Shown here: piece by piece, positions 16,198 through 25,330 of the stretch
How the letters are laid out: the number at the start of each line of letters is the position of its first letter
Position numbering within the stretch: position 1 is the stretch's first letter
DNA from: Streptococcus cristatus ATCC 51100
GTDB taxonomy: Bacteria; Bacillota; Bacilli; Lactobacillales; Streptococcaceae
Direction: 5' to 3'
Length of the DNA: 51,158 nucleotides
NCBI RefSeq assembly: GCF_000222765.1
Contig: NZ_AFUE01000003.1
Span: forward strand, 1-51,158
The notes under the pieces: model-generated
Database searches by the model: none
Told to the model about the DNA's origin: nothing
Seen by the model: only the letters and a program-made list of their open reading frames with translations
Translations under genes and position numbers: made by a program

Positions 16198-16722
16198 ATG
16201 AAACCAACATCCAAAAATCAGTTTATGACACTGACCGCTTTCTTGACTGCCCTAGCCATCGTTATCCCGCTAGTCATGCCGATTAAGATTGTCATTCCGC
16301 CTGCTTCCTTCACTTTAGCCAGCCACGTTGCAATCTTTCTGGCCATGTTCATCTCACCACTCATGACAGTGATTGTCGTTCTCGGCTCTACCATCGGATT
16401 TTTCATGTCCGGTCTTCCTTTCATCATCACCCTGAGAGCCCTGTCTCACCTACTCTTCGGTACTATCGGAGCTCTTTACCTGCAAAAGCATCCTGACATA
16501 TTGGACAATCAGAAAACGACTTGGATCTTTAATTTCGTGCTGGCCCTGATTCATGCCTTTGGTGAGGTAGTGGTCTGCATTCTCTTTTACACGACAACAG
16601 CCTATCCGGCTAATGCCTTCTATATCCTCTTTGGTTTAGTTGGATTTGGAACAATCATTCACAGTATGGTTGACTTTGTCATTGCAAAAATTGTCTATCA
16701 GGCTCTGAAAAAGATTCGTTAA
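16198..16722 (+). CDS. niaX: Niacin ECF transporter S component
   Basis: This 174-residue membrane protein has about five or six spans, beginning MTLTAFLTALAIVIPLVMP. The Ala/Gly-packed first helix and the segment SHVAIFLAMFISPLMTVIVV resemble ECF S components, and the next gene encodes a 3H-domain NiaR regulator. NiaX captures nicotinate or nicotinamide and works with the common EcfAA'T energising module encoded elsewhere. The ribosome-binding site is AAAAGGAG. The assignment rests mainly on the niaX-niaR pairing. Confidence 0.82.
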   Translation: MKPTSKNQFMTLTAFLTALAIVIPLVMPIKIVIPPASFTLASHVAIFLAMFISPLMTVIVVLGSTIGFFMSGLPFIITLRALSHLLFGTIGALYLQKHPDILDNQKTTWIFNFVLALIHAFGEVVVCILFYTTTAYPANAFYILFGLVGFGTIIHSMVDFVIAKIVYQALKKIR

Positions 16723-16725
16723 ATC

Positions 16726-16754
16726 TTGAATCTTCTAGAGATTTGATTTACAAT
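16726..16754 (+). promoter_or_regulatory. niaR promoter placing the transcription start at the ATG
   Basis: TTGAAT (16726-16731), exactly 17 bp, and TACAAT (16749-16754) form a near-consensus promoter that starts 3 nt after the niaX stop. The predicted start of transcription is 16761 or within a base or two of it, which is the A of the niaR ATG. Confidence 0.6.
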
Positions 16755-16760
16755 GAAGTT

Positions 16761-17273
16761 ATGACAAAAAAACGAAGAAATGATTTATTAGAGCTTTTAA
16801 AAGAAGCTCGGCAACCTTTAAATGGACAATTTTTGGCGGAACAATTTCATGTCACTCGTCAGATTATCGTTCAGGATATTGCCCTACTGCGAGCCGATGG
16901 CACTCCCATTATCAGTACCAATAGGGGCTATCTCTATAAAGAAAGCAATCAGCCCACTCATTTTCACAGACTTTTTAAACTCAAGCACATAGCGGATGAT
17001 ATCGAAGCAGAACTTTTGGCCATTGTTGATAATGGCGGACGAGTGCAAAATATCATGATTGAGCATCCTGTCTATGGGGAAATCCAGACCTATCTGAAAT
17101 TGACCTGCCGCCGCGATGTACAACAATTTTTAAAGCAAATTTCAGAGAGCGATTTTCGTGCATTATCCGAGCTAACAAATGGAATTCATTACCATTTAAT
17201 CGAGGCAGATTCTCAGCAGGACTTAGACTATATCGAGGAAGCCTTAGCTACACTGGGCTTTCTGCAAGAATAG
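16761..17273 (+). CDS. niaR: NiaR-type niacin-responsive repressor (HTH + 3H domain)
   Basis: This 170-residue protein starts at MTKKRRNDLLELLKE. It has an N-terminal winged helix (LNGQFLAEQFHVTRQIIVQD, about residues 21-40) and a C-terminal 3H domain whose named histidines are visible around VQNIMIEHPVYG and ITNGIHYHLIEA-like NGIHYHLIEAD. The 3H domain binds nicotinic acid. No Shine-Dalgarno sequence precedes the ATG, and the promoter -10 ends only six bases before it, so a leaderless mRNA is likely. It follows niaX by 38 nt. Its likely target is niaX, and possibly NAD salvage genes elsewhere. Confidence 0.85.
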   Translation: MTKKRRNDLLELLKEARQPLNGQFLAEQFHVTRQIIVQDIALLRADGTPIISTNRGYLYKESNQPTHFHRLFKLKHIADDIEAELLAIVDNGGRVQNIMIEHPVYGEIQTYLKLTCRRDVQQFLKQISESDFRALSELTNGIHYHLIEADSQQDLDYIEEALATLGFLQE

Positions 17274-17295
17274 GCACAAGGATAATATTCTAGAT

Positions 17296-17336
17296 TGAAC
17301 CAGTTTTGAAGAAAATTCAAGGCTGGTTTTTATATT
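17296..17336 (+). terminator. Terminator after niaR
   Basis: AACCAGttTTGAA and TTCAAggCTGGTT form an interrupted stem with a T-rich exit. Confidence 0.7.
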
Positions 17337-17411
17337 TTAAATGAACAAGAAACTTTGTCAACTTCCTAGAAATAAGGTAAAATAAGAGAAAGAAATCTGT
17401 AGGGGGACAGA

Positions 17412-18695
17412 ATGGCAGCAAAAGCTAAATACCAAATCATCATGGATAAAATTATTAGGGACATTGACAAGGGAAGACTTACTAGGGGACAAAAGATTCC
17501 CTCCGTCCGCAAGCTGGCAGACCGCTACCGTTGCAGCAAGGATACTGCTCAGAAGGCTCTGATTGAACTTCGTTATCAGGAGTACATCTATGCTGTGCCT
17601 AAGAGCGGCTACTATGTCTTGGAAAATGACCAAAATAAAAAGGAAGATATCGAGCTGGCTGTGACAGACGACCGCCATCAAGCCTATGAAGACTTCCGCC
17701 TTTGTGTCAATGAAACGCTGATTGGTAGAGAAAACTATCTTTTCAACTACTATTCCCAACAAGAAGGACTGGAGGAGTTGCGACAGTCAGTCCAGTGCTT
17801 GCTCTTGGACTCGGCGGTCTACACTTCTGCAGATAATCTGATTCTGACTTCCGGTACCCAACAAGCCCTCTACATTCTCTCTCAGATCGACTTTCCTAAT
17901 AGCAAAGAGACCATTCTGGTGGAGCAGCCCACCTACCATCGGATCAACGACTTATTGCTAAACCAGAAACTACCTTATGAGACCATTGATCGTAAACCAA
18001 CTGGGATTGACCTAAACGAGTTAGAGAGGATTTTTCAAACAGGACAAATCAAGTTTTTCTATACGATTCCCCGTTTCCACTATCCACTAGGACATTCCTA
18101 CAGCCGTCAGGAAAAGGAAGAAATCCTTGCCCTTGCTGAGCGTTATGATGTCTATATCGTTGAAGACGACTATCTGGCCGACTTTGATAGCAAGCGAGAA
18201 CTGCCTTTTTACTATCTAGATGACAGCCAGCATGTTCTCTATATCAAGTCTTTTTCCACCAGCCTTTTTCCCGCCCTGCGCATTACAGCCTTGGCCCTTC
18301 CACCTCAGATTCGAGAAACCTTTCTATCCTATAAAATAGCGGTTGACTACGACAGTAACCTCATCATGCAAAAGGCTCTTTCCCTCTATATTGACAATCT
18401 GATGTTTGAAAAAAATCGTCTGGCATTATTGAACCAACTGGAAGTTGAAAAGAATAAGGCACAATTCCTCTTGGACGACCTTCATTTCCCTCTACCCCAC
18501 CAGTTGACAACCGATGGCGTGATTTTTGACCTTCAATCCCTCGCATCAGTCAGCTCCCTCAAACATAGCAAGCTGCCGCTGGACTTTTTTGAAAGCAGCT
18601 ACATTCAGACTTGCCCCTACCACTATGCTAAGATACGGTTTGATGATTTGAAAGAAAATCTGGAAAAATTGAAAGACTATCTAAAAAAGTTGTAG
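17412..18695 (+). CDS. MocR/GntR-family regulator with aminotransferase-like domain
   Basis: This 427-residue fusion has an N-terminal GntR winged helix (KIPSVRKLADRYRCSKDTAQ, about residues 28-47) and a fold-type I PLP domain. The PLP domain shows the GTQQALYIL loop, YTIPRFHYPLGHSYS, VEDDYLADF with the PLP-pyridine Asp, and YIKSFSTSLFPALR with the Schiff-base Lys. MocR proteins use PLP or an amino compound as effector rather than catalysing transamination. The target cannot be told from context: neighbours are niaR and an ABC exporter on the opposite strand. PdxR-like control of PLP synthesis or salvage genes elsewhere is possible. The ribosome-binding site is AGGGGG. Confidence 0.85.
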   Translation: MAAKAKYQIIMDKIIRDIDKGRLTRGQKIPSVRKLADRYRCSKDTAQKALIELRYQEYIYAVPKSGYYVLENDQNKKEDIELAVTDDRHQAYEDFRLCVNETLIGRENYLFNYYSQQEGLEELRQSVQCLLLDSAVYTSADNLILTSGTQQALYILSQIDFPNSKETILVEQPTYHRINDLLLNQKLPYETIDRKPTGIDLNELERIFQTGQIKFFYTIPRFHYPLGHSYSRQEKEEILALAERYDVYIVEDDYLADFDSKRELPFYYLDDSQHVLYIKSFSTSLFPALRITALALPPQIRETFLSYKIAVDYDSNLIMQKALSLYIDNLMFEKNRLALLNQLEVEKNKAQFLLDDLHFPLPHQLTTDGVIFDLQSLASVSSLKHSKLPLDFFESSYIQTCPYHYAKIRFDDLKENLEKLKDYLKKL

Positions 18696-18718
18696 GCATA
18701 TTGTCCTACAACTTTTGT
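18685..18718. terminator. Bidirectional terminator between the MocR and ABC genes
   Basis: AAAAGTTGTAGG and CCTACAACTTTT form a perfect stem. It overlaps the MocR stop codon and lies between convergent genes. Confidence 0.72.
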
Positions 18719-18737
18719 TTGAATTTCTCCTTGTTTA

Positions 18738-20477
18738 TCAGGCATCCATCATCCCAGCCTGCAGCTGATACATTTTCTTATAGGTCCCGTTTTGTGCTAG
18801 AAGCTCTTCGTGGCTACCAGACTCAATGATGCGCCCTTTATCTAAAACGTAGATGCAATTGGCATCCTGAATCGTAGATAACCGATGGGCAATGGCAATA
18901 GTGGTTCGACCCTGCCGCATTTTCCGGAGGGAATGCTGGATCAGCTCCTCAGTTTCTGAATCGATATTGGCAGTGGCTTCGTCCAAAATCAAGATTTTAG
19001 GCTTGGTTGCGATGGTTCTGGCAAAAGCCAAAAGCTGTCGTTGGCCACTAGAGAAGGTGGAGCCGCGCTCAGTAACCGGATTATCATATCCCTGAGGTAG
19101 TTGGCTGATAAAGTCATGGACATCAACAAAGCGAGCTGCTTCTTCGACCTCTGCTTGTGACAGACTCTCCTGATACATGCAGATATTGGAGGAAATACTG
19201 CCGTGGTAGAGAAAGGGATCCTGCAATACAAGACCGATATTGCGGCGTAACTCTGCTTGACTATAGTCTTTGATGTCTCTGCCATCGATAAGAATCCTAC
19301 CTTTTTCAAATTCATAAAAGCGCAGGAAAAGATTGATAATAGAAGATTTTCCCGAACCCGTTGACCCGACAAAGGCAATCGTCTCACCTTGCTTAACGCT
19401 AAAGGAAATGTCCTTTAGAATCTCCCGCTTTCCGTCATAGGAGAAGGTCACGTGCTGAAAGTCAATATTTCCTGCCTGAATCTCAGGTCCCTCTTCTGCT
19501 TGCTCAGGCTCAAAGTCTCGACGATCCATGAGTTCAAAAACGCGCTCCGCAGCCACCATGGATGTCTGAAGAACAGAGTAATTTTGCATGACATCAATCA
19601 GGGGATTGAAAAGCTGATTGACATACTGGATAAAAGCATACATGACACCAGCAGTCACTCCAGCTACTTGCCAGCTCAAGCCAAAATAAGTCAGAATAAG
19701 AGCATAAGCCAAGATTTTCAGCAAGGACATAGCTGGGCGCAGAAAGAGGCTGTTCACATTCAGATAGCGATTGCTAAAGTCTAGGTGTTCTCCATTGATT
19801 GCTTCAAATTCTTCGATTAGCCGCTTTTCCTGACTAAAAGCTTGAATGATCCGCATCCCTTCAATGCTCTCAGAAAGTTTGACATTGAGGTCGCTTAGTT
19901 TAGCTCGAACTTGCTTGAGCAAGCAATTGGACAGGCGCTGATACAGGATAATCGAGCCAAGCATGACAGGCAAAAAGAGGACAATCAGTAGAGTCAGCCG
20001 CCAATTCAGAGCCAGCATAGTTGCAATTGTCACCACCAAGATAAGCATGGAGCTGAGGAAGTTTGAAAAAATACTGCTAAACATATCAGCCACTGACTGG
20101 GTATCGTTGGTCAAGCGAGAAACGATAGCCCCTGCTGCAGTCTGATCAAAATACACCATCCCTAATTGCTGCATATTCGCAAAAGTTTCCTGCCGAAGAT
20201 CACGGACAATGCTATAAGCCACTCGTGCAAAAGCATACTGCCCCAGAAAAGTAAGGAGCACTCGCAAAAGAAAGAGGCCATAGTAAATTCCCAGCAGATA
20301 GAGCCCATTTGTCGCTGCCTCTCGGCTGACAAACTGGTCAATATAAAACCGAGCTAAAAGCGGTAAGGCAGTTGTCACCAGAGTCGTTGCGAAAATAAAA
20401 GCTAGAGCCAGCAGGCTAATCCATTTGTAGCGCCACATATAGCCTAGGAGGCGTCTAAAAGTTGATTGTTTTGTCAT
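18738..20477 (-). CDS. Heterodimeric ABC exporter, subunit with canonical Walker B
   Basis: This 579-residue half-transporter has a six-helix type IV membrane domain (about residues 15-310) and a nucleotide-binding domain. It has Walker A GSTGSGKSS, Walker B ILILDEATANID with the catalytic Glu, an H-loop in IAIAHRLSTI, and a divergent signature FSSGQRQ instead of LSGGQ. The deviation complements the degenerate Walker B of its partner, so together they form one consensus and one degenerate ATP site, as in TM287/288- or LmrCD-like multidrug exporters. The start overlaps the partner's stop by 4 nt. The substrate is unknown. Confidence 0.9.
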   Translation of the reverse strand: MTKQSTFRRLLGYMWRYKWISLLALAFIFATTLVTTALPLLARFYIDQFVSREAATNGLYLLGIYYGLFLLRVLLTFLGQYAFARVAYSIVRDLRQETFANMQQLGMVYFDQTAAGAIVSRLTNDTQSVADMFSSIFSNFLSSMLILVVTIATMLALNWRLTLLIVLFLPVMLGSIILYQRLSNCLLKQVRAKLSDLNVKLSESIEGMRIIQAFSQEKRLIEEFEAINGEHLDFSNRYLNVNSLFLRPAMSLLKILAYALILTYFGLSWQVAGVTAGVMYAFIQYVNQLFNPLIDVMQNYSVLQTSMVAAERVFELMDRRDFEPEQAEEGPEIQAGNIDFQHVTFSYDGKREILKDISFSVKQGETIAFVGSTGSGKSSIINLFLRFYEFEKGRILIDGRDIKDYSQAELRRNIGLVLQDPFLYHGSISSNICMYQESLSQAEVEEAARFVDVHDFISQLPQGYDNPVTERGSTFSSGQRQLLAFARTIATKPKILILDEATANIDSETEELIQHSLRKMRQGRTTIAIAHRLSTIQDANCIYVLDKGRIIESGSHEELLAQNGTYKKMYQLQAGMMDA

Positions 20478-22222
20478 TTTACAGACTCCTCCTCAAAGCG
20501 TTCATATAATTGCTGATTTTGATAGGTTTGAGCATACCAACCCTGTGCTTCTAGAAGTTCTTGGTGGCTACCTCGTTCCTTAATACGGCCATTCTCCAGC
20601 ACTAGGATCAAATCTGCATGGACAATGGCTGACAGACGATGGGCAGTGATAATGGTCGTCTTACCAGCTCGTTCCTGCTTGAGATTTTCTAAAATCACAT
20701 GCTCGGTCTTGGCATCCACTGCTGACAAGGAATCATCCAAAATCAAAATTTCTGGGTTGGTGATGAGGGCTCTGCTCATAGCCAAACGCTGCTTTTGACC
20801 ACCAGAAAGCGAGACGCCCCGCTCTCCAAGTAGCGTATCCAAACCATTCGGCATAGCCTTAATATCTTCATAAACACCACACAGCTGGGCTGCTCGGATG
20901 ACTTGCTCTTCTGATAGTTCTGGATTGGCAAAGCGGATATTGTCCCGAATGGACAGGGCAAAGATTATCTGATCCTGAGGCACATAACCAATCAGACCTC
21001 GCAGATCCTTGAGAGCATACTCTCGGATATCGTGGCCACTCAGATAAATTGCTCCTTCTTGAATATCCTGCTCCCGTAGCAAGAGACGCAGCAAGGTGGT
21101 CTTTCCAGATCCAGTCGGCCCGACAATCCCCAAGGTCTGCCCTTTTTCTAATGTAAAGTGAATATCCTTCAAAGTCACTTCGTTCTCATAAGCAAAGTAA
21201 TCTATCTCATAGTCCAGTCGGCCATTTTGAATACTAGCAAGTGGCTGCTGGGCTTCCTCTACATCCGACTCCTCAGCCAGCAAGCTCTCAATCCGTTCAT
21301 AGGAAACGGCTCCCCGCTGGCTGATATTCACTAGATAACCCATCGCTTGCAGTGGCCAAACCAGCATATCCAGATAAGTCATAAAAGTAACCAGCTCACC
21401 GACTGTAAATTGACCTTGAGAGATAAATATTCCCCCAAAAATCAGGGTCAGAACATAGGATAAGCCGACAAAAATTAGCACCATCGGGTCAAACAGGGAA
21501 TTGTACTTAGCAGCCAAGATGTTCTTTTGGTAGACTTCTTGGTTGATAGCTGCAAAGGACTGAGTCTCTGCATTCTGATAGCCGAAAGACTTGGTCACTT
21601 TAATTCCCGCCACGCTTTCCTGAACTTTATTGTTGAGATCTGAAAAAGCCTCCTGAGCCGCTTTAAAGCTCTCGTGATTCTTCCGACCAATCAAGCTGGT
21701 CCCCCAAGACAGAAAGGGCAGAGGAAGAATAGCAATCAGGGTCAGTCGCCAGTCCAAGAGCAAAAACATGGTGATGAGGGTCACCAAGGCCGTAATAGAA
21801 GCATCTACCGCTGACATAACACCACCGCCAGCCACGCTAACCACCGCATTGATATCATTGGTCGCATGGGCCATGAGGTCACCCGTTCGGTATTTTTGAT
21901 AAAAACTTGGCGACATCCGCGTAAAATGCTCAAAAAGCCGAAAGCGTAAGATGCGTCCCAGATTATTGGCCGTGCCAAAGATATAGAGCCGCCAGACATA
22001 CCGCAAACCATACATGATAAAAGCAGACAAAATCAAAAGAAGAAGATTATAAATAAGTTCTTCAGTGGTCAGACTCTGCCTAGCAATCCTGTCTATGACC
22101 TGCCCAATGACTCGTGGAGGAATCAGATTAAAAACACTGACCAGAGACAAGGCCAAAATGCCGATCATATAACGCCGCTTCTCCAATTTAAAAAACCAGT
22201 CCAGTTTTCTGATAAGATTCAT
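20474..22222 (-). CDS. Heterodimeric ABC exporter, subunit with degenerate Walker B
   Basis: This 582-residue half-transporter has an N-terminal six-helix domain and a nucleotide-binding domain. It has Walker A GPTGSGKTT, an intact signature LSGGQKQR, and Walker B ILILDDSLSAVD, in which the catalytic Glu is replaced by Asp. That substitution marks the non-hydrolytic site of heterodimeric exporters. It is translated first and coupled to the partner gene. PatAB- or LmrCD-type drug export is a reasonable expectation, but sequence alone does not settle the orthology. Confidence 0.9.
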   Translation of the reverse strand: MNLIRKLDWFFKLEKRRYMIGILALSLVSVFNLIPPRVIGQVIDRIARQSLTTEELIYNLLLLILSAFIMYGLRYVWRLYIFGTANNLGRILRFRLFEHFTRMSPSFYQKYRTGDLMAHATNDINAVVSVAGGGVMSAVDASITALVTLITMFLLLDWRLTLIAILPLPFLSWGTSLIGRKNHESFKAAQEAFSDLNNKVQESVAGIKVTKSFGYQNAETQSFAAINQEVYQKNILAAKYNSLFDPMVLIFVGLSYVLTLIFGGIFISQGQFTVGELVTFMTYLDMLVWPLQAMGYLVNISQRGAVSYERIESLLAEESDVEEAQQPLASIQNGRLDYEIDYFAYENEVTLKDIHFTLEKGQTLGIVGPTGSGKTTLLRLLLREQDIQEGAIYLSGHDIREYALKDLRGLIGYVPQDQIIFALSIRDNIRFANPELSEEQVIRAAQLCGVYEDIKAMPNGLDTLLGERGVSLSGGQKQRLAMSRALITNPEILILDDSLSAVDAKTEHVILENLKQERAGKTTIITAHRLSAIVHADLILVLENGRIKERGSHQELLEAQGWYAQTYQNQQLYERFEEESVK

Positions 22223-22247
22223 TTTGTTTCCTCATTCCAAACAAAGG

Positions 22248-22275
22248 ACGGACAGCCCTTAATCCGACTGTCCGT
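22248..22275 (-). terminator. Hairpin upstream of the ABC exporter genes
   Basis: ACGGACAG (22248-22255) and CTGTCCGT (22268-22275) form a stem in the gap between the YjbR-family gene (upstream on the minus strand) and the exporter. It probably terminates transcription from the YjbR-family gene. The T run is weak. Confidence 0.5.
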
Positions 22276-22334
22276 TTCTCACTATCTCTATTATACGCTA
22301 TTTCATCTAAAAATGAAACTCAGGCAAACTATGC

Positions 22335-23006
22335 TCATCTTTTCTTAGTCAGGACAAAGCTGGTGTCCAACAAATCAAAAAGTTGCTGGTCGGGCAAGGT
22401 TCCATCTAAGGGCAGGCTGAGCCAGTATTTTTTATTCATATGAAAGGCGGGATAAATTCCCTTTTGCTGAATAAGTTCCGCAACTCGGTCACTCTTGACA
22501 TTGAGAACCTCGATCGCACCATTGCGCTCCTTTTCAAACTTAGACCAATCTGTCGTCAAAAAAGCTCCGTACCATTTCTTGCTATCCTGATGGCGAAAAA
22601 CAGCGGCTCTATTAGAGCCTTTGCGAGAAGAATTTTCCCAAAGATACTCCAACTGCCCCTGATAAGTAGTCGCCACATAGCTACTCAGTCGCTGACTTTG
22701 CTCATAAAGAAAACCTACTTCCTCAAAGCAATGCTGCCGAATATCCAGCAAAACCTCCTGACAGGCCGCCCTGACTTGTCCGACAAACTCTCCAGCCATA
22801 TTTTCCATCTTGACTTGCCGGTATTCGTCACCTGTATCTAAATCAAGCACCTGAAAATCCAGCTTTCCATCAGAAATCAGCACATCTATCTGGAAGTCGC
22901 CAGCCATAATCTTAGTCGAATATCTGTATTCTGCACCAGACCTGACAAAGCCATAATCCAGCAAACTTTCTTCCTTCAGCCTGTATTTTTCAAATAAATC
23001 CAGCAT
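22335..23006 (-). CDS. MmcQ/YjbR family protein
   Basis: This 223-residue protein combines an N-terminal domain (about residues 1-100) with a C-terminal MmcQ/YjbR domain. That domain is recognised by KWYGAFLTTDWSKFE, NVKSDRVAELIQQKGIYPAFHMNKKYWLSLPLDG and a short tail. YjbR domains have a double-wing fold suggested to bind DNA, but their function is not established. The gene is 11 nt downstream of cutC and probably co-transcribed with it. Confidence 0.82.
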   Translation of the reverse strand: MLDLFEKYRLKEESLLDYGFVRSGAEYRYSTKIMAGDFQIDVLISDGKLDFQVLDLDTGDEYRQVKMENMAGEFVGQVRAACQEVLLDIRQHCFEEVGFLYEQSQRLSSYVATTYQGQLEYLWENSSRKGSNRAAVFRHQDSKKWYGAFLTTDWSKFEKERNGAIEVLNVKSDRVAELIQQKGIYPAFHMNKKYWLSLPLDGTLPDQQLFDLLDTSFVLTKKR

Positions 23007-23017
23007 GAGCTTTCCTG

Positions 23018-23650
23018 CTAAAATACTACTTTGGTGCCATGCAATTGATCAACACCTAGAGCGTCAACAATCTCGTCACGATTTTCTAGATTAATTCCAC
23101 CACCAGGTAAAATCTCTATCCGCCCTGCCGCATGCTCAACCAACTCATCCAGCCAAGCCAAATGCTCTAGAATGGACTCTGACGCTGGCCCACCATGAGT
23201 CAAGATCCGCTTAACACCGTGTTCAACCAGCCAGTCTAACTCTCCGAACTGATACTCAGCAGGAATAGCATCAAAAGCCATATGGAAGACCACATCCAGT
23301 CCCTGAGCTGCCTCAAGCAGTCGCTCCATCTTAGGATAATCGATCTCGTTATTTTCCGCTAAAACACCAAAAACGAGGCCATGGCTCCCTGCCTCACGTG
23401 CCTTCTGAATGTCCGAAAGCATTATCTCGATTTCCAAATCTGAATAAACAAAATTCCCACCACGAGGACGAATCATGGTCATCACAGTCGCATCATAAGG
23501 CTTGACCATTCGTACTGCAGCCTCGATGACACCGTAGCTAGGCGTTGTTCCACCAACTGTTAGGTTATCACACAGTTCAACCCGCTTCGCTCCAGCTTCT
23601 AAAGCCTTGTCTAGCAAGGTGATATTCTCCGCACAAAATTCATAAATCAT
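23018..23650 (-). CDS. cutC: CutC family protein
   Basis: This 210-residue TIM-barrel protein has characteristic CutC motifs: AKRVELCDNLTVGGTTPSYG, MIRPRGGNFVYSD, GLVFGVLAENNEID, HMAFDA and RILTHGGP. CutC was first linked to copper tolerance in Escherichia coli; the catalytic role is uncertain and the copper link has been questioned. No copper genes are nearby. It heads a two-gene unit with the YjbR-family gene and is transcribed divergently from pepT. Confidence 0.93.
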   Translation of the reverse strand: MIYEFCAENITLLDKALEAGAKRVELCDNLTVGGTTPSYGVIEAAVRMVKPYDATVMTMIRPRGGNFVYSDLEIEIMLSDIQKAREAGSHGLVFGVLAENNEIDYPKMERLLEAAQGLDVVFHMAFDAIPAEYQFGELDWLVEHGVKRILTHGGPASESILEHLAWLDELVEHAAGRIEILPGGGINLENRDEIVDALGVDQLHGTKVVF

Positions 23651-23932
23651 GGCACTACCTCTTATTTACTATATTGATTTTCTGCTTTTTATTATATCAC
23701 AAAATTTCCTTTAACATGCGCTTCTAGCATATTGGCCACCGCCTTTTCTCAATCATTTTATATTCATAGTCTTGCAAAAAATCCTATTCTTTAAGTTTAT
23801 AAGGCTTATTTTCACCTATTTTCATTATGACCATCTTCCAAGCCTTTTCAACTAGTGAAATGGTGACTTACGGGTGTCTTTTGTTCAAGATTGTGATAAA
23901 ATAGACTTAATCTATGAAAACAAGGAGCTTTT

Positions 23933-25156
23933 ATGAAATACCCTAATCTTTTAGATCGTTTCCTGACCTATGTCAAAGTTAACACACGCTCAGACGAAAC
24001 GTCTACTACTACACCCAGTACCCAGAGTCAGGTGGACTTTGCTAATAATATCCTTATCCCTGAAATGAAACGGGTTGGCTTGGAAAATGTCTACTACCTG
24101 CCCAACGGATTTGCAATTGGGACTCTGCCAGCCAACGATCCTAGCTTTACCCGCAAGATTGGCTTTATTTCCCACATGGATACGGCGGATTTCAACGCAG
24201 AAAACATCCAGCCACAGGTCATTGAAAATTATGACGGCGGTGTGATTCCGCTTGGGCAATCTGGCTTTAACTTAGATCCTGCAGACTTCGCCAGTCTCCA
24301 TAAATACAAGGGCCAAACTCTGATTACGACTGACGGAACAACCCTTTTGGGAGCAGACGACAAGTCAGGTATTGCTGAAATCATGACTGCTATCGAATAC
24401 CTGTCTGCCCACCCAGAGATCAAGCATGGAGAAATCCGAGTGGGCTTTGGTCCAGACGAGGAAATCGGTATCGGAGCTGATAAGTTTGACGCGGAAGACT
24501 TCGATGTGGACTTTGCCTACACAGTGGATGGCGGACCTCTAGGTGAGCTCCAGTACGAAACCTTTAGCGCTGCTGGCGCAGAATTGACCTTCCAAGGTCG
24601 CAATGTCCATCCAGGAACTGCTAAGGACCAGATGGTCAATGCACTTCAGCTGGCTATTGACTTCCACAACCAGCTGCCAGAAGACGACCGACCAGAGAAG
24701 ACCGATGGCTACCAAGGCTTCTACCACCTGATGAACTTGACCGGTACTGTCGAAGAAGCTCAAGCCAGCTACATTATTCGTGACTTTGAGACAGAGGCTT
24801 TTGAAAATCGCAAAGCTGCTATGCAGGCTATCGCTGATAAGATGAACCAAGAGCTAGGCAGCGAGCGTGTTATTTTGACCCTTAAAGACCAGTATTACAA
24901 CATGAAGCAGGTCATAGAAAAAGACATGACACCTATCCATATCGCCAAAGCAGTCATGGAAAGTCTGGACATCCAGCCTGTCATCGAGCCTATCCGTGGC
25001 GGAACTGATGGCTCTAAAATTTCCTTTATGGGCATTCCGACACCTAACCTCTTTGCCGGCGGCGAAAACATGCACGGCCGCTTCGAATATGTCAGCCTAG
25101 AAACCATGGAACGCGCTGTCGATACCATCATTGGCATCGTCTCTTATCAAGAATAA
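23933..25156 (+). CDS. pepT: Peptidase T (tripeptide aminopeptidase)
   Basis: This 407-residue M20B metallopeptidase releases N-terminal residues from tripeptides in the cytosol. It contains the zinc-site motifs SHMDTAD (about residue 78), [11 protein letters not shown] (about 140), GPDEEIG with the catalytic Glu and metal ligand (about 173), VDGGPLGE, and the C-terminal [13 protein letters not shown]. Length is normal for the family. The ribosome-binding site is CAAGGAG. It is monocistronic, with its own strong terminator. Confidence 0.95.
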   Translation: MKYPNLLDRFLTYVKVNTRSDETSTTTPSTQSQVDFANNILIPEMKRVGLENVYYLPNGFAIGTLPANDPSFTRKIGFISHMDTADFNAENIQPQVIENYDGGVIPLGQSGFNLDPADFASLHKYKGQTLITTDGTTLLGADDKSGIAEIMTAIEYLSAHPEIKHGEIRVGFGPDEEIGIGADKFDAEDFDVDFAYTVDGGPLGELQYETFSAAGAELTFQGRNVHPGTAKDQMVNALQLAIDFHNQLPEDDRPEKTDGYQGFYHLMNLTGTVEEAQASYIIRDFETEAFENRKAAMQAIADKMNQELGSERVILTLKDQYYNMKQVIEKDMTPIHIAKAVMESLDIQPVIEPIRGGTDGSKISFMGIPTPNLFAGGENMHGRFEYVSLETMERAVDTIIGIVSYQE

Positions 25157-25162
25157 ATAAAA

Positions 25163-25195
25163 AACAGAAATTCATAACGAATTTCTGTTTTTTTA
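25163..25195 (+). terminator. Terminator after pepT
   Basis: AAACAGAAATTC-ataac-GAATTTCTGTTTTTTT is a perfect stem with a T run, a few bases after the stop. Confidence 0.85.
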
Positions 25196-25200
25196 TGACT

Positions 25201-25330
25201 TTAAAAACTAAGAGCCAAGCTAATACCAACTGCTCCAAGAGCAAAAAAGGAGAAGACCAATTGGTCCTCTCCAAAGTTTGGCATGTATCAGGCCGTTATA
25301 CTCGACAAAAACTGTATTGACAGATTCAAT
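25201..25330 (-). pseudogene. Decayed 3' end of a small or membrane protein gene
   Basis: Just downstream of the glycosyltransferase stop, one minus-strand frame reads LIESVNTVFVEYNGLI. The neighbouring frame then reads PNFGEDQLVFSFFALGAVG and ISLALSF before a stop at 25203-25201. Joined, they look like the tail of one protein ending in a hydrophobic segment, broken by a frameshift near 25280. The second half alone is an ATG-started 27-codon ORF (25284-25201) without a ribosome-binding site. I do not recognise the parent protein. Confidence 0.3.

Noticed and set aside
18738-22222. Naming the exporter genes patA/patB
   Set aside because: Architecture fits several heterodimeric drug exporters; orthology cannot be decided by eye.
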